A DNA stretch of 64,000 nucleotides, taken from Arthrobacter sp. Leaf234 (GTDB lineage: Bacteria; Actinomycetota; Actinomycetes; Actinomycetales; Micrococcaceae). Location of the stretch: the NCBI RefSeq assembly GCF_001422665.1, contig NZ_LMLU01000007.1, positions 233,640-297,639 on the forward strand. Direction: 5' to 3'. The notes beneath the pieces were generated by a model. That model was not told the DNA's origin. It saw only the letters and a program-made list of their open reading frames with translations, and made no database searches. Both the position numbers and the translations under genes were made by a program. Below, piece by piece: positions 36,846-47,072 of this stretch (the stretch's first letter is position 1; each line of letters opens with the position of its first letter).

Positions 36846-37778
36846 GACCAGGCCGTCCTGCAGCGCCGTCAGGGCGTAGGCCAGGTCCACGGGATAGGGG
36901 CTCGTGACGAGGACCGGCTCCCCGGTCCTCGGGTGCGCGAAGCCGAGCCGGTGTGCGTGCAGCCACTGGCGGGTGAGGCCCAGCTCGGCAGCCAGGCGCG
37001 GGTCCGCGCCGTAGGTCAGGTCTCCCGCGCAGGGATGCCGCAGGGCCGAGAAGTGCACGCGGATCTGGTGCGTCCGCCCGGTCTCGAGATGCACCTCGAC
37101 GAGGCTCGCCCTGCCGAACGCCTCGAGCACGTCGTAGTGCGTCACCGAGTCCCGTCCGTCCTCCATCACCGCGAAGCGCCACTCGTGGTGCGGGTGCCGA
37201 CCGATGGGCGCGTCGATCGTGCCCTTGAGCGGCTCCGGCAGGCCCTGGACCACGGCGTGGTAGACCTTCTCCACGGTGCGCTCCTTGAAGGCGCGCTTCA
37301 GGGCGGTGTAGGCGGGCTCCGTCTTGGCGACGACCATGGCGCCGGAGGTCCCGACGTCGAGCCGGTGGACGATCCCGACGCGCTCGGGTGCGCCCGAGGT
37401 CGAGATGCGGTACCCGGCAGCCGCCAGAGCCCCGACGACCGTCGGCCCCACCCATCCCGGCGATGGATGCGCTGCCACGCCGACGGGCTTGTCGACGACC
37501 ACGAAATCCTCGTCGTCGAGCAGGATCCCCATGCCGTCCACGGCCTCGGGGATGATCCTGTGGCGATCGTCCGGATCAGGGAGATCGACTGCCACGACGT
37601 CACCCTCGTGCACGCGGTCCGACTTCGCCAGCCGCACCCCTCCGCGCAGGATCCGACCGTCGGCGGACCACTGCGCGACGGCGGAACGGGAGACGTCGAG
37701 GAGCCGGGACAGGGCGGCATCGGCGCGGGCGCCGGCCTCGTCCGCCGGCACGACGACGTCGCGGTGCTCAGCGGCCAC
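36843..37778 (-). CDS. rluD: RluD-family 23S rRNA pseudouridine synthase
   Basis: 311 residues. An N-terminal S4 RNA-binding domain ([19 protein letters not shown]) is followed by the synthase domain with the catalytic aspartate in [18 protein letters not shown] and the C-terminal [20 protein letters not shown] chose the GTG at 37778, which overlaps the lspA stop by 11 bases and gives the normal length; the frame stays open further upstream inside lspA's low-complexity tail. The lspA-rluD pair is conserved in actinobacteria. RNA target is by family inference. Confidence 0.92.
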   Translation of the reverse strand: MAAEHRDVVVPADEAGARADAALSRLLDVSRSAVAQWSADGRILRGGVRLAKSDRVHEGDVVAVDLPDPDDRHRIIPEAVDGMGILLDDEDFVVVDKPVGVAAHPSPGWVGPTVVGALAAAGYRISTSGAPERVGIVHRLDVGTSGAMVVAKTEPAYTALKRAFKERTVEKVYHAVVQGLPEPLKGTIDAPIGRHPHHEWRFAVMEDGRDSVTHYDVLEAFGRASLVEVHLETGRTHQIRVHFSALRHPCAGDLTYGADPRLAAELGLTRQWLHAHRLGFAHPRTGEPVLVTSPYPVDLAYALTALQDGLV

Positions 37779-38616
37779 GGCCGGCGCCGTCGTCGTCGGT
37801 GTCCTGTGGGCTAGTGCCGGTCGTCGTCGTGCCCGACGTCGTCTCCGGGGCCGGCTTCGCACCCGGGGTCGCCTGCTCCGGCGTCGGACCTGACGTGGTG
37901 CCCGGGGTCGACCCTGACGTCGTGCCCGGCGTCGTGCCCGGATCTGTCGCGGGCTCCGACCCGGCGGTCGCCGCGTCGGCCGGAGTGTCCGACACGTCCG
38001 AGGCATCCGGGGCGTCGTCGGAGGTGCGGCGACCGTCCATGCCGATACCGCGCAGCGTCAGGAGGCAGATCAGCACCACGCCGCTGACCACGGCGGAATC
38101 CGCGATGTTGAAGATGGCGAAGTTCGGCAGGGCGATGAAGTCGACGACGTGCCCCTGCCCGAAGGACGGTTCACGGAAGAGCCGGTCGGTCAGGTTGCCG
38201 AGCGCGCCGCCGAGGACCAGCCCCAGGGCCACCGACCAGCCCCACGAGGCGACCTTGCGGACCTGCAGCACGATGGCCGTCGCGACGACCACCATGATGA
38301 TGGTGAACACCCACGTGTAGTCGGTGCCGATCGAGAACGCCGCGCCGGGATTGCGGATGAAGCGCCAGGAGAGGACCGGCGGGATCACGGGCGTCACCTG
38401 GCCCTCGCTCATCGTCGACACGACCCACCACTTGGTGAGCTGATCGAGCGTGTACGCCACCAGCGTGCACAGCAGCATCACGACGCCGTAGCGCCACGGG
38501 ACCTGCCGGGCGTGGCGGGAGTCGGCGCCCTGCGCGGCCCCGTGCTGGCCTGCCGTGTCGCGCTCCCCGGAGGGCGTCATCTCGGCAGCGGGGTCGATCG
38601 GCTGGTGCTCGTTCAC
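37768..38616 (-). CDS. lspA: Signal peptidase II (lipoprotein signal peptidase) with long tail
   Basis: 282 residues, against about 160-200 for the family. The core (residues 42-190) has four membrane helices and the two catalytic aspartates in GNLTDRLF and FNIADSAVV; it cleaves signal peptides of prolipoproteins after lipid attachment. An N-terminal hydrophilic 40 residues and a C-terminal tail of about 85 residues made of [20 protein letters not shown] repeats are extra. The tail should be in the cytoplasm and looks disordered. The stop overlaps the rluD start. No ribosome site problem: start ATG at 38616. Confidence 0.93.
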   Translation of the reverse strand: MNEHQPIDPAAEMTPSGERDTAGQHGAAQGADSRHARQVPWRYGVVMLLCTLVAYTLDQLTKWWVVSTMSEGQVTPVIPPVLSWRFIRNPGAAFSIGTDYTWVFTIIMVVVATAIVLQVRKVASWGWSVALGLVLGGALGNLTDRLFREPSFGQGHVVDFIALPNFAIFNIADSAVVSGVVLICLLTLRGIGMDGRRTSDDAPDASDVSDTPADAATAGSEPATDPGTTPGTTSGSTPGTTSGPTPEQATPGAKPAPETTSGTTTTGTSPQDTDDDGAGRGR

Positions 38617-38672
38617 GGTCCATCCAGGGGTTAGGTGCGACGACGGCCACCTGGGACGGCGGCCCGGACGGC

Positions 38673-38716
38673 GAAGGGCCGGCTCCCGGGGTCCATGCCC
38701 CGGTCACCGGCCCTTC
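38673..38716. terminator. Hairpin between divIVA and lspA
   Basis: Arms GAAGGGCCGG (38673-38682) and its complement (38707-38716), with an inner CCGGGG/CCCCGG stem. It lies just after the divIVA stop and so probably ends the dcw transcript. Confidence 0.75.
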
Positions 38717-38749
38717 ACCCGGCGGCCCGCGATCGGGCCGACGGTCCTG

Positions 38750-39421
38750 CTAGGAGGCCGGAGCGTCCGACGCCAGCGATCCGCGGGAGTCGAGATCGCG
38801 CAACTGGCCCTCGATGTAGGCCTTGAGGCGTGCACGGTAGTCGCGCTCGAAGCCGCGCAGCTGCTCGACCTTGCGCTCGAGCACCGTCTTCTGCTCCTCG
38901 AGATCCCCGAGCGTCTTGCGGCTCTTCTCCTGCGCATCGTTGACGAGGCCGTTGGCTTCGATCTGGGCCTCGGCGATGATCTTGTCACGCTGCTCCACGC
39001 CGGCGTTCACGTACTCGTCGTGCAGGCGCTGCGCCATGGCGAGGACGCCAGCGGCGGACTCCGCGCTGGCGGTCGAGGCGGCGGGTGCTGCGGCGGCGGG
39101 CGCCGCCGGTGCTGGAGCGGGGTTCGGCTCCTCGACGTCCGCGGCGACCTCGGCGGGGACACTGTCCGGCGTCGTGCCCTCGGCTCCGGCGTCCTCGGTG
39201 TGCGAGCTCGCGGCGACGGGGGCCGGCACGGTCGTGGCCTGCGGGGTGTCCGACGGACCGTCAGCGAGCTTGCGGCGGAGGTCCTCGTTCTCCTGGTTCA
39301 GGCGGCGGAGTTCGACGACGATCTCGTCGAGGAAGTCGTCGACCTCGTCCTGGTCGTAGCCCTCACGGAACTTGGTGGGCTGGAACCTCTTGTTGACAAC
39401 GTCATCTGGCGTCAGGGCCAT
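38750..39421 (-). CDS. divIVA: DivIVA/Wag31 polar growth protein
   Basis: 223 residues. The conserved N-terminal lipid-binding domain begins MALTPDDVVNKRFQPTKFREGYDQDEVDDFLDE; next comes a variable Ala/Pro-rich linker and a C-terminal coiled coil (ALDILAMAQRLHDEYVNAGVEQRDKIIAEA-type region). In actinobacteria it marks poles and septa and recruits the wall-synthesis machinery. GAGGTGA precedes the ATG at 39421. It is the last gene of the dcw cluster here, followed by a terminator. Confidence 0.95.
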   Translation of the reverse strand: MALTPDDVVNKRFQPTKFREGYDQDEVDDFLDEIVVELRRLNQENEDLRRKLADGPSDTPQATTVPAPVAASSHTEDAGAEGTTPDSVPAEVAADVEEPNPAPAPAAPAAAAPAASTASAESAAGVLAMAQRLHDEYVNAGVEQRDKIIAEAQIEANGLVNDAQEKSRKTLGDLEEQKTVLERKVEQLRGFERDYRARLKAYIEGQLRDLDSRGSLASDAPAS

Positions 39422-39567
39422 GGGGTCACCTCATACTGGTAGATGCCGGCCCGCCGAAGAGGCGGACAGTGCTGCGGTACCGGATTGCGGACGCGACCGG
39501 CGGGGCTCGCGTCGAACTGTGGACCAGCGTATCCGGTCGGGAAGTCCATCACGAAACGGACTCGGCG

Positions 39568-39858
39568 CTATGCGGCGAGGCTCCTGGACACGGACATCAG
39601 GATCAGGACGAGGATGAAGAGCACCAGGAACGCGAGGTCGAGCTGCACGCCACCGAGGCGGAGCGGCGGGATGAGTCGGCGCAGCGCCTTGATGGGCGGA
39701 TCGGTGACCGAGTACACGCCGGTGGCGAGCACGAGTGCCAGTTTCTGGGGACGCCAGTCCCGCGCGAAGCCCTGCACGGCGTCGTAGACGATCCGCAGGA
39801 TCAGGGCGAGCTGGAACAGCATCAGTACCAGGTAGATCAGGGCGAATACCAAACTCAC
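39568..39858 (-). CDS. YggT family membrane protein
   Basis: 96 residues with two hydrophobic segments (FALIYLVLMLFQLALILRIVYDAV and DLAFLVLFILVLILMSVS) and the family motif TDPPIKALRRLIPP between them. YggT (YlmG) proteins sit in the sepF-divIVA neighbourhood of Gram-positive bacteria and have been linked to nucleoid or septum arrangement, but the mechanism is not known. Start is a GTG at 39858; AAGGA lies rather far upstream (13 bases). Confidence 0.9.
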   Translation of the reverse strand: MSLVFALIYLVLMLFQLALILRIVYDAVQGFARDWRPQKLALVLATGVYSVTDPPIKALRRLIPPLRLGGVQLDLAFLVLFILVLILMSVSRSLAA

Positions 39859-39918
39859 AGGGCTGTTCCAGTCCTTCGGGCCGTGATGGGTCTCGTGCGA
39901 CCGTCACGGCCGCGGGGC

Positions 39919-40440
39919 TCAGCTCTGGTTGAAGAAGCTGGTCTGTGCTTCGCTTGCCTTCAGATCCTCGCCGAGGACTTCAATATACGACGGCGACAGC
40001 AGGAACACCTTATTGGTGACCCGTTCGATGCTGCCGTGGAGGCCGAAGACCAGCCCTGCGGAGAAGTCGACGAGGCGCTTGGCGTCGGACTCCCCCATGT
40101 CCGTCACGTTCATGATGACCGGGATACCGTCGCGGAAACTCTCGCCGATGAGCTTGGCATCGTTGTAGGACCGGGGGTGGATCGTGGTGATCTGCCGCAG
40201 GGCGGCGGAGTCCTCGCGTGAGGAGGGCGCCCGCTTGATCGGGGTCACGGGAGCACGGTACTCCTCCGCCGGGGCCACGCGGCTCACGGCCGGAGCCGGC
40301 TCGAGGCGTCGTTCGTCGCGGTCGTAGTCCACTGTGTAGTCCTCGTTCCTGCTCTGCGCATTCTTCGTTTCGGGCTCGTAGTGCTCGTCACCATCGGCGA
40401 GCCCAAGGTAGATCATCGTCTTGCGCAGTGCGCCGGCCAT
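39919..40440 (-). CDS. sepF: Cell division protein SepF
   Basis: 173 residues from the ATG at 40440, chosen for AGGAG 8 bases upstream; the frame stays open 45 codons further. The N-terminal [16 protein letters not shown] is the membrane-binding amphipathic helix, followed by an acidic linker and the SepF domain ([46 protein letters not shown]). SepF anchors FtsZ to the membrane and stands in for FtsA in actinobacteria, which fits the absence of ftsA in this cluster. Confidence 0.95.
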   Translation of the reverse strand: MAGALRKTMIYLGLADGDEHYEPETKNAQSRNEDYTVDYDRDERRLEPAPAVSRVAPAEEYRAPVTPIKRAPSSREDSAALRQITTIHPRSYNDAKLIGESFRDGIPVIMNVTDMGESDAKRLVDFSAGLVFGLHGSIERVTNKVFLLSPSYIEVLGEDLKASEAQTSFFNQS

Positions 40441-40534
40441 GGTGGCTCCTGTCATGAGAGTGGATGAGGTGCGGCTCCGGGGGCCCGTCGCACAGGGCCC
40501 GGACGCCTGATATTCCGCCGTTCTAGCTCGAACG

Positions 40535-41296
40535 CTACCCCACGGCCGGACGCGGACCGAGGACATCAGAACCAATCCTCAGGTGTGTCGCTCCGGCGGC
40601 GACGGCGTCCTCGAGATCACCGCTCATGCCCGCGGAGACGGCGGTCGCCGCAGGGTCGACGGCACGGACCGACGCCGAGATCTCCAGCAGGCGGGTGAAG
40701 GCCTCGGGCGCCGACGCGCCCAGCGGGGCGACGGCCATGACGCCCGCCAGGCGGAGGCCGTCGGCTGCGGTGACGGCCTCCGCCAGCGCGTGCGCGTCGG
40801 CCGGGAGCGCTCCTCCCCTGCCGCCCGGTGCGGCGTCCGGCTCGAGCGTGAACTGCAGGAAGCACTCGAGGTCCGGCCGCGGCGCGACCCCCGCCTCCGC
40901 ACGGCGCTCCTGCTCTCCCCGGACGGCCTTGCCGAGGGCCGTGACGAGGGTGGCCCGGTCCACCGAGTGGACACTGTGGGCATAGCGGACGACTGACCTG
41001 GCCTTGTTGGTCTGCAGCTGTCCGATGAAGTGCCAGGTGAGCGGGAGCGCCTCGAGCTCCTCCGCCTTGGCGGCCGCCTCCTGGTCCCGGTTCTCACCGA
41101 CGTCGGTGACGCCGAGCCCGGCGAGGATCCGCACATCGGAGGCGGGGAAGTACTTGGTGACGACGATCAGGCGCGGCTCCTCGCGCCGGACTGCCGCGGA
41201 GGCAGCTCCGATCCTCGCGCGAACGGCGGCGAGACGCTGCTCGAGGTCCTGGGCGCGGGCGGATCCGCGGTCCCCGTCCTGTCCGTCGCCGGTCAT
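40535..41296 (-). CDS. YggS-type pyridoxal phosphate homeostasis protein
   Basis: 253 residues of a fold-III PLP-binding TIM barrel without the second domain of alanine racemase. The PLP lysine lies in [15 protein letters not shown], followed by [35 protein letters not shown] and the phosphate-binding [21 protein letters not shown] at the end. It buffers cellular PLP. The ATG overlaps the pgeF stop by 4 bases, so the two are coupled. Confidence 0.94.
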   Translation of the reverse strand: MTGDGQDGDRGSARAQDLEQRLAAVRARIGAASAAVRREEPRLIVVTKYFPASDVRILAGLGVTDVGENRDQEAAAKAEELEALPLTWHFIGQLQTNKARSVVRYAHSVHSVDRATLVTALGKAVRGEQERRAEAGVAPRPDLECFLQFTLEPDAAPGGRGGALPADAHALAEAVTAADGLRLAGVMAVAPLGASAPEAFTRLLEISASVRAVDPAATAVSAGMSGDLEDAVAAGATHLRIGSDVLGPRPAVG

Positions 41297-42051
41297 GGGC
41301 GCCAGACCAGCCCGGCGAGACGACCGGCCCCCGGCTCACGCCGGTGCGAGAACAGCGCCGTGTTCTCCTGTGTACAGGACGGCGCGGCACCCCGCAGCTC
41401 CTCGACGGTGACGCCTCCCTGGGCGAGCTGGTGCCGGACCGCGGCGGGAAGATCCAGCGCTGCCGTCCCCGCGGGGGTACGGGACGCAGCCACGGGGATC
41501 TCCCGCGCGAGCTCGGTCATCATGGCGTCGGGCACCTCGTAGCAGGATCCGCAGACCGACGGGCCGATCCAGGCGGTGATCGTCGCGGCGCCACGGCGCC
41601 GCAGCTCCTCGACCGCCTTCACGACGATGCCGTTCGCGACGCCTGCGCGGCCGGCATGGACGACGGCGGTCGCGCCGGTGCCGCCGTCGTCGGGGTCCGC
41701 GTCCGCCAGGACGATCGGGACGCAGTCGGCCACGAGGACCGCGAGGGGCTCGGAGCCCGTCGCCGAGACCATGGCGTCCGCGTCCGGCGGCACGCGCTCG
41801 GCACTGTCCGACGCCCCGAGCAGCGCCACCCGGTCGGAGTGCGTCTGGCTCATGAAGCGCAGCGTGTCGGGGCGAACTCCCAGCGCAGCCTCGAGGCGGC
41901 GCCGGCTCTGCCGGACGGCATCGGGGTCGTCACCGACATGCAGCGCGAGATTCCCGGCCCCCACCGCGGTGAAGGCCACCCGTAACCCCGGCCGGACCTC
42001 CTCGTTCCAGTGGAACGGGGAGGTCCGGCCGGGATCGACGGTTCTGTCCAC
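41293..42051 (-). CDS. pgeF: Peptidoglycan editing factor PgeF (YfiH/laccase-domain)
   Basis: 252 residues. The zinc ligands of the YfiH fold are visible: MSQTHSDRV (His), VVHAGRAG (His) and SVCGSCYEV (Cys). The Escherichia coli protein hydrolyses muropeptide precursors that carry L-serine in place of L-alanine. Start is the GTG at 42051, three bases after the ftsZ stop; no clear ribosome site, so translation may rely on coupling. The first 20 codons contain a 23-bp inverted repeat (41987-42033), so a later start around the conserved RPGLRVAF segment cannot be excluded. Confidence 0.92.
   Translation of the reverse strand: MDRTVDPGRTSPFHWNEEVRPGLRVAFTAVGAGNLALHVGDDPDAVRQSRRRLEAALGVRPDTLRFMSQTHSDRVALLGASDSAERVPPDADAMVSATGSEPLAVLVADCVPIVLADADPDDGGTGATAVVHAGRAGVANGIVVKAVEELRRRGAATITAWIGPSVCGSCYEVPDAMMTELAREIPVAASRTPAGTAALDLPAAVRHQLAQGGVTVEELRGAAPSCTQENTALFSHRREPGAGRLAGLVWRP
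41987..42033. repeat. 23-bp near-perfect inverted repeat in the 5' end of pgeF
   Basis: Arms 41987-42009 and 42011-42033 are complementary at 22 of 23 positions, the exception forming a G-U pair in RNA, around a single central base. It begins 22 bases after the ftsZ stop codon on the transcribed strand and is inside the pgeF frame. The stem includes GAGGAGG, a ribosome-site-like stretch. Confidence 0.88.
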
Positions 42052-42054
42052 GGA

Positions 42055-43254
42055 CTACTTGAGGAAGTCGGGGACGTCGAGGTCGTCGGAACGGCCTGCG
42101 GAGATATCGGGCTCGACGATCGCCGGGAGGTCGACGTCGAAACCGGAGTCGGCCGGGACTGCCTGCACGCTCTGGGCGCGCTGCTGCGACCAGGCACCGA
42201 GGCCCGCGGTCGCTGCACCGGACGTGCGCTGCGCATCACCGCCGACGCTCGGCGCCGATGCCGGCCGTGAGGACGGCACGGAGGCGGGAGCAGGCTGGGA
42301 GGTGGCGTCCACCTGGTCGAAGCCGGCGGCGATGACGGTCACGCGCGCCTCGTCGCCGAGGGCGTCGTCGATCACGGCACCGAAGATGATGTTCGCCTCG
42401 GGGTGGGCGACCTCCTGGACGAGGCGTGCGGCCTCGTTGATCTCGAACAGGCCGAGGTCCGATCCACCCTGGATGGAGAGCAGCACGCCGTGTGCGCCGT
42501 CGATCGACGCCTCGAGCAGCGGCGACGCGATGGCGAGCTCCGCGGCCTTGACGGCACGGTCCTCGCCACGGGCGGAGCCGATGCCCATGAGTGCCGAACC
42601 GGCACCCTGCATCACGGACTTCACGTCCGCGAAGTCGAGGTTGATCAGGCCCGGGGTGGTGATGAGGTCGGTGATGCCCTGGACACCCGAGAGGAGCACC
42701 TGATCCGCGGAGCGGAACGCGTCGAGCATCGACACGTTGCGGTCGCTGATGGAGAGCAGGCGATCGTTCGGGATGACGATCAGGGTGTCGACCTCCTCGC
42801 GGAGGGTGTCGATGCCGCTCTCGGCCTGGTTCGAGCGACGCCGGCCCTCGAAGGTGAAGGGGCGCGTGACCACGCCGATGGTCAGGGCGCCGAGCGAGCG
42901 CGCGATGCGCGCGACGACCGGCGCTCCACCGGTTCCGGTCCCGCCACCCTCGCCCGCGGTGACGAACACCATGTCGGCCCCGCGGAGGACCTCCTCGATC
43001 TCCTCGGAGTGGTCCTCGGCGGCCCGGCGGCCCACCTCGGGATCCGCTCCGGCGCCGAGCCCACGCGTCAGTTCGCGTCCGACGTCGAGCTTGACGTCCG
43101 CGTCGCTCATGAGCAGCGCCTGGGCATCCGTGTTGATGGCGATGAACTCCACGCCGCGGAGCCCGACCTCGATCATCCGGTTGACGGCGTTGACGCCGCC
43201 GCCGCCGATGCCGACGACCTTGATGACGGCCAAGTAATTCTGAGGTGCTGCCAC
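42055..43254 (-). CDS. ftsZ: Cell division protein FtsZ
   Basis: 399 residues. The tubulin-like GTPase that forms the division ring. N-terminal [22 protein letters not shown], the tubulin signature [17 protein letters not shown], the T7 loop [11 protein letters not shown], and after a variable linker the C-terminal partner-binding peptide [10 protein letters not shown] that docks SepF and FtsW. Start ATG at 43254. A 238-base upstream gap with AT-rich direct repeats suggests an additional promoter besides the cluster-wide one. Confidence 0.98.
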   Translation of the reverse strand: MAAPQNYLAVIKVVGIGGGGVNAVNRMIEVGLRGVEFIAINTDAQALLMSDADVKLDVGRELTRGLGAGADPEVGRRAAEDHSEEIEEVLRGADMVFVTAGEGGGTGTGGAPVVARIARSLGALTIGVVTRPFTFEGRRRSNQAESGIDTLREEVDTLIVIPNDRLLSISDRNVSMLDAFRSADQVLLSGVQGITDLITTPGLINLDFADVKSVMQGAGSALMGIGSARGEDRAVKAAELAIASPLLEASIDGAHGVLLSIQGGSDLGLFEINEAARLVQEVAHPEANIIFGAVIDDALGDEARVTVIAAGFDQVDATSQPAPASVPSSRPASAPSVGGDAQRTSGAATAGLGAWSQQRAQSVQAVPADSGFDVDLPAIVEPDISAGRSDDLDVPDFLK

Positions 43255-43332
43255 GTCCTGTGTCCCTTGTTCGAATCTGTGTGCTGTACGGGGGCTGCCG
43301 TTGATCCGGCTTCAACCTTCACCCGAGACAAC

Positions 43333-43367
43333 GTTAACGTTCAGGTTGAGAGTTAACGTTATGTCAA
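43333..43367 (-). promoter_or_regulatory. AT-rich putative ftsZ promoter/operator with direct repeats
   Basis: GTTAACGTT occurs twice (43333-43341 and 43352-43360), 19 bases apart, and TTGACA on the minus strand lies beside it (43362-43367). This is the most AT-rich stretch in the region. A -10 box at normal distance from the TTGACA is not convincing, so the site may be an operator more than a standard promoter. Confidence 0.4.
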
Positions 43368-43492
43368 GTAACTTCTATGGACGACGCTAGTGCATGCGCA
43401 ACGCGTTGCAACCACCGGCCTCCGCGTGTCGGGCGTGTCGCCGTGTCCGGAGCAGCCGTCCGTGCAGTCCGCTCCCGGACTCACCGGACCCC

Positions 43493-44323
43493 TCAGCGGG
43501 TGACCGGCCGGTCCGGGGTGCTCACGTCGAACTCCTTCACGGGCGGATCGCTCGCAGGCATCGCCAGCATGGCCTCCAGCACCTCGGCCTTCTCCGCGCT
43601 GCGTTCGGAGCTGCCCCAGAAGATGCGCTGGTCCCCCGTCAGGGAGAGCCTGATGGAGTCGACGCTGGCCGCGGAGGCGCTGTTCAGTCGCGAGAGCACC
43701 GACACCGGGAGCTCGGCGAGGACTGCGGTGATCGAGGAGAACACCTCGGAGTTGACGGCGTTCGTCCCGCCGTCGATCAGCGGGAGCTTCACCTGGGCAC
43801 GATCGGCCACGCGTGCGAGCTGGCGGCCCTCGGCGTCGATGAGTACCACGTCCGCGCCGTTCTGCAGGACCGCGACGGGGATCCGCTCCTGCACCGTCAC
43901 GACCAGGGTGGACGGCGGCTCGGCCGCGATCCTGACGTCCTCGATCGGCGCCTTGTCCTCGAGCATCCCCCTCACCCGGTCGGGTGAGATCTGCGTCAGC
44001 GAGGTCCCCGAGAGCGGGGCGAGCGCGGCGTGGATCTCCTCCGTCGACACCAGCGTGTTGCCCTCCACCACGACGGTCCTGAGCGCGAGGGCCGGCGAGA
44101 ACACGACGTAGGCGACGACCCCGCCGAGGACGAGGGCGGCCGCCGTGACCGCCAGGATGACGTTGCGCAGCCGGTGCGAGCGGCGCGGGGCGGGGAAGTC
44201 GAGCACCTTCCCCACCGGAAGCGCGCCGTCGGGCTTCTCGAGCAGGGACACTTTCCCCCGGCCGGACGGACTGCCACCGGAGGGCGTGGTGACCCTCGCC
44301 ACCGTGGGCCTGCGCGGCTTCAT
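43493..44323 (-). CDS. ftsQ: Cell division protein FtsQ
   Basis: 276 residues. A cytoplasmic basic N-terminus of 50 residues, one membrane helix (LRNVILAVTAAALVLGGVVAYVV), then the extracytoplasmic POTRA domain (RTVVVEGNTLVSTEEIHAAL) and beta domain with VVTVQERIPVAVLQNG. FtsQ links FtsL and FtsB-type proteins to later division proteins. It overlaps the murC stop by 4 bases and ends with VKEFDVSTPDRPVTR. Confidence 0.94.
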   Translation of the reverse strand: MKPRRPTVARVTTPSGGSPSGRGKVSLLEKPDGALPVGKVLDFPAPRRSHRLRNVILAVTAAALVLGGVVAYVVFSPALALRTVVVEGNTLVSTEEIHAALAPLSGTSLTQISPDRVRGMLEDKAPIEDVRIAAEPPSTLVVTVQERIPVAVLQNGADVVLIDAEGRQLARVADRAQVKLPLIDGGTNAVNSEVFSSITAVLAELPVSVLSRLNSASAASVDSIRLSLTGDQRIFWGSSERSAEKAEVLEAMLAMPASDPPVKEFDVSTPDRPVTR

Positions 44324-45954
44324 CCGGACACCCCACCGGTTCCCGCCGCAGCAGCACGGTCCCGCAGCAGGCTGACGAGCCGCACGCCGTACTGGGTCAC
44401 GTCCCCCGCCCCGATGGTGAGCACGAGGTCGCCCTCCGCCGCCCGGCCTACGACGGTCCGGAGCGCCTCCTCCGGATCCGCGACGTAGGCGGCCTCCGCC
44501 CCGGTCATGCGCTCCGTGATGGTCCAGCCGCCGACGTCGTCCACCGGGTCCTCGCGCGCGGCGTAGACGGGCAGGACCGTCGTCGTGTCGGCCAGCGAGA
44601 GGGCGTCGGCGAAACCGGCGGCGAACTCGCGGGTCCGGGAGAAGAGGTGCGGCTGGAACAGGACGTGCACGCGCCGCTCCCCCGCGACGGTGCGGGCCGC
44701 GGTGAGGGCCGCGTGCACCTCCGTGGGGTGGTGCGCATAGTCGTCGAACACCCGGACGCCGTCGCCCTCGCCACGGGCCTCGAAGCGGCGGGCGGCACCG
44801 GAGAAGAGGGACAGCCCGGCAGCGGCGACAGCCGGGTCGACGCCCAGCTCCAGGGCCACCGTGAAGGCCGCCGCGGCGTTGAGGATGTTGTGCCGGCCCG
44901 GCACGCCGAGCTGGAGCTCCTGCTGCGCGTCGAGGCCGTCCACGGCGAAGGAGAGGATGCTGTTCGTCGTGCTGCCGAGCGCCCTCGTGTCGCTGATCCT
45001 GATGTCCGCCGTCCCGGCGTAGCCGTAGGTTCGCACGCGTCGCGTGGTCGGGACGGCTGCGGCCAGCGCTGCCGACCCCGGGTCGTCGGCGCAGGCGACG
45101 AGCAGTCCGTCCTCGGACACCCTCCCCGCGAACCGGCGGAACGCCTCGTGGACCGCCTCAGCCGTGCCGTAGTGGTCGAGATGGTCGGCCTCGGCGTTGG
45201 TCACGACCGCGACACTCGGGTCGTAGTTCAGGAACGAGCCGTCCGACTCGTCGGCTTCCGCCACGAAGACGTCCCCGCCGGCCCACTCGGCGTTCACGCC
45301 CAGGGCCGCGACGTCGCCCCCGATGGCGAAGGAGGGTGCAAGCCCGGCCTGCCGGAGGAGCACCGTGATCATGGCCGTCGTCGTCGTCTTGCCGTGCGTT
45401 CCGGCCACCGCCACGACACGCCGGCCGGTCATCGCCGCGGCGAGTGCCTCGGAACGGTGGATGACGGGAAGTCCCCGCCGGCGCGCCTCCTGGAGTTCCG
45501 GGTTGCTCGCGCGGATCGCCGAGGACACCACCACGGTCCCCCGGTCCGGAACCGCCGCCGCCTCGTGGCCCGCGTGGACGACGGCGCCGAGCGCGGCGAG
45601 GGCGCGCAGGCCCTTCGACTCGGCGGCATCCGAACCGGACACGCGAACCCCCTGGCCGAGGAGCACGCGGGCGACGGCGGACATGCCGGCGCCCCCGATC
45701 CCGATGAAGTGCACGGGCTCCTGCAGTCCCCCGGCGTGCCGGGGAGCGGCCACGGCCGGCGAGGGGTCGCCGCCCTGTCCTGCGCCCCCGGGCGATGTCG
45801 CCGTCGGTGCCGTCGGTCCCGTCGGTCCCGTCGATGCCGTGGTCTCGTCCGTGCTGATGCCGGATCCTTCCGAGGTGCCGCCCGCGGGCGGAATGCTGTC
45901 AGGGCTGCCGTGCCGTCCCGCCGTCGCTCCCGGCCGGTGCGGATCGGGCGTCAT
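44320..45954 (-). CDS. murC: UDP-N-acetylmuramate-L-alanine ligase MurC
   Basis: 544 residues. It adds L-alanine to UDP-MurNAc. The first 78 residues are a Pro/Thr/Gly-rich extension not found in most MurC; the enzyme begins at [19 protein letters not shown], with the ATP loop [14 protein letters not shown], then [11 protein letters not shown] and the C-terminal Rossmann-like domain with [12 protein letters not shown]. It overlaps murG upstream and ftsQ downstream by 4 bases, so all three are likely coupled. Confidence 0.96.
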   Translation of the reverse strand: MTPDPHRPGATAGRHGSPDSIPPAGGTSEGSGISTDETTASTGPTGPTAPTATSPGGAGQGGDPSPAVAAPRHAGGLQEPVHFIGIGGAGMSAVARVLLGQGVRVSGSDAAESKGLRALAALGAVVHAGHEAAAVPDRGTVVVSSAIRASNPELQEARRRGLPVIHRSEALAAAMTGRRVVAVAGTHGKTTTTAMITVLLRQAGLAPSFAIGGDVAALGVNAEWAGGDVFVAEADESDGSFLNYDPSVAVVTNAEADHLDHYGTAEAVHEAFRRFAGRVSEDGLLVACADDPGSAALAAAVPTTRRVRTYGYAGTADIRISDTRALGSTTNSILSFAVDGLDAQQELQLGVPGRHNILNAAAAFTVALELGVDPAVAAAGLSLFSGAARRFEARGEGDGVRVFDDYAHHPTEVHAALTAARTVAGERRVHVLFQPHLFSRTREFAAGFADALSLADTTTVLPVYAAREDPVDDVGGWTITERMTGAEAAYVADPEEALRTVVGRAAEGDLVLTIGAGDVTQYGVRLVSLLRDRAAAAGTGGVSG

Positions 45955-47072
45955 CGTCCGTCCTCCGCTGCGGCGAGGACGAGTCCGGCCATCCGCCGGT
46001 CACCGTCGCGGACACCCTGGGCGCGGGAGGCGGCCGACATCGCGGCGAGCCGCGCGGGATCCGCCAGGAGCGGGAGGGCCTCCCGCCGGATCCAGTCCGG
46101 GCCGAGGTCGGCATCCTCGACGAGCAGGGCCCCGCCGGCCGCGACCAGCCCCGCCGCATTGAGCCGCTGCTCGCCGTTGCCGTGCGGAAGGGGCACCAGG
46201 ACGGCCGGCACGCCGACAGCGCTGACCTCGCTGACCGTCGCGGCCCCGGCACGCGCGACGAGGAGGTCCGCGGCCGCGTACACGCGCTCCATCCCGTCGA
46301 CGAACTCGACCTGGTGGTAGCCCTCGAGCGTCATCGGCGCACCGTCGTCGCCGAGGACCGCCTTGCCGCGGCCCGTGATGTGGAGGACCTGCACGCCGGC
46401 CGCGACGAGGTCCGGGACAGCCCCGGCGACCGCACGGTTGACGCTTGCGGCTCCCGAGGAACCGCCGGTGACGATGAGGGTGGGCCGGTCCGGATCGAGA
46501 CCGAGCGAGGCGCGGGCGGTCCCCCGTTCCGCTGTGCGGTCCAGGTCGGCGATGCTGCGCCGCATCGGCATGCCGACCAGCACGGCGTCGGTCAGCCCCG
46601 TCCCCTCGAAGGCGACAGCGACCGTGGCAGCGATCCGGGCGCCCACCCGGTTGGCGATACCGGGCCGGGCATTCGCCTCGTGGATGACCACGGGGACGCG
46701 CCGCGACCAGGCGGCGAGGTAGACGGGCGTGGACACGTATCCGCCCACCCCGACGACGACGTCGGCCCCGGCCTCCGCGACGATGGCGCGCGCCTGCCGC
46801 ACGGCCCGCAGCAGGCGGGCCGGCAGCTTGACCAGGTCGATGGACGGACGCCGCGGCAAGGGGACGCGGTCGATGGTCCGGAGCGTGTAGCCGGCCGCCG
46901 GGACGAGCCGCGTCTCCATGCCGGCCTCGGTCCCCACGGCGGTGATGCGGGTGCCCGGCCGCTGGTCGACGATCGCGCCGGCGATGGCCAGCAGGGGGCT
47001 GATGTGCCCGGCGGTGCCACCGCCGGCGAGGACCACGGACAGCGTGCGCCCGGGCGTGGAGGGGTGTGTCAT
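45951..47072 (-). CDS. murG: UDP-GlcNAc:lipid I transferase MurG
   Basis: 373 residues. It adds GlcNAc to lipid I on the inner membrane face to make lipid II. GT-B fold with the N-terminal [34 protein letters not shown], the second glycine loop [15 protein letters not shown], and [24 protein letters not shown] for UDP-GlcNAc binding. The ATG at 47072 overlaps the ftsW stop (ATGA); ribosome site is weak, so coupling probably drives it. Confidence 0.96.
   Translation of the reverse strand: MTHPSTPGRTLSVVLAGGGTAGHISPLLAIAGAIVDQRPGTRITAVGTEAGMETRLVPAAGYTLRTIDRVPLPRRPSIDLVKLPARLLRAVRQARAIVAEAGADVVVGVGGYVSTPVYLAAWSRRVPVVIHEANARPGIANRVGARIAATVAVAFEGTGLTDAVLVGMPMRRSIADLDRTAERGTARASLGLDPDRPTLIVTGGSSGAASVNRAVAGAVPDLVAAGVQVLHITGRGKAVLGDDGAPMTLEGYHQVEFVDGMERVYAAADLLVARAGAATVSEVSAVGVPAVLVPLPHGNGEQRLNAAGLVAAGGALLVEDADLGPDWIRREALPLLADPARLAAMSAASRAQGVRDGDRRMAGLVLAAAEDGR

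Noticed and set aside
40515..40535. GTTC-TAGCTC-GAAC near the sepF promoter as an SOS box
   Set aside because: The half-sites are in the wrong order and have a 6-base spacer; LexA boxes need GAAC-N4-GTTC.
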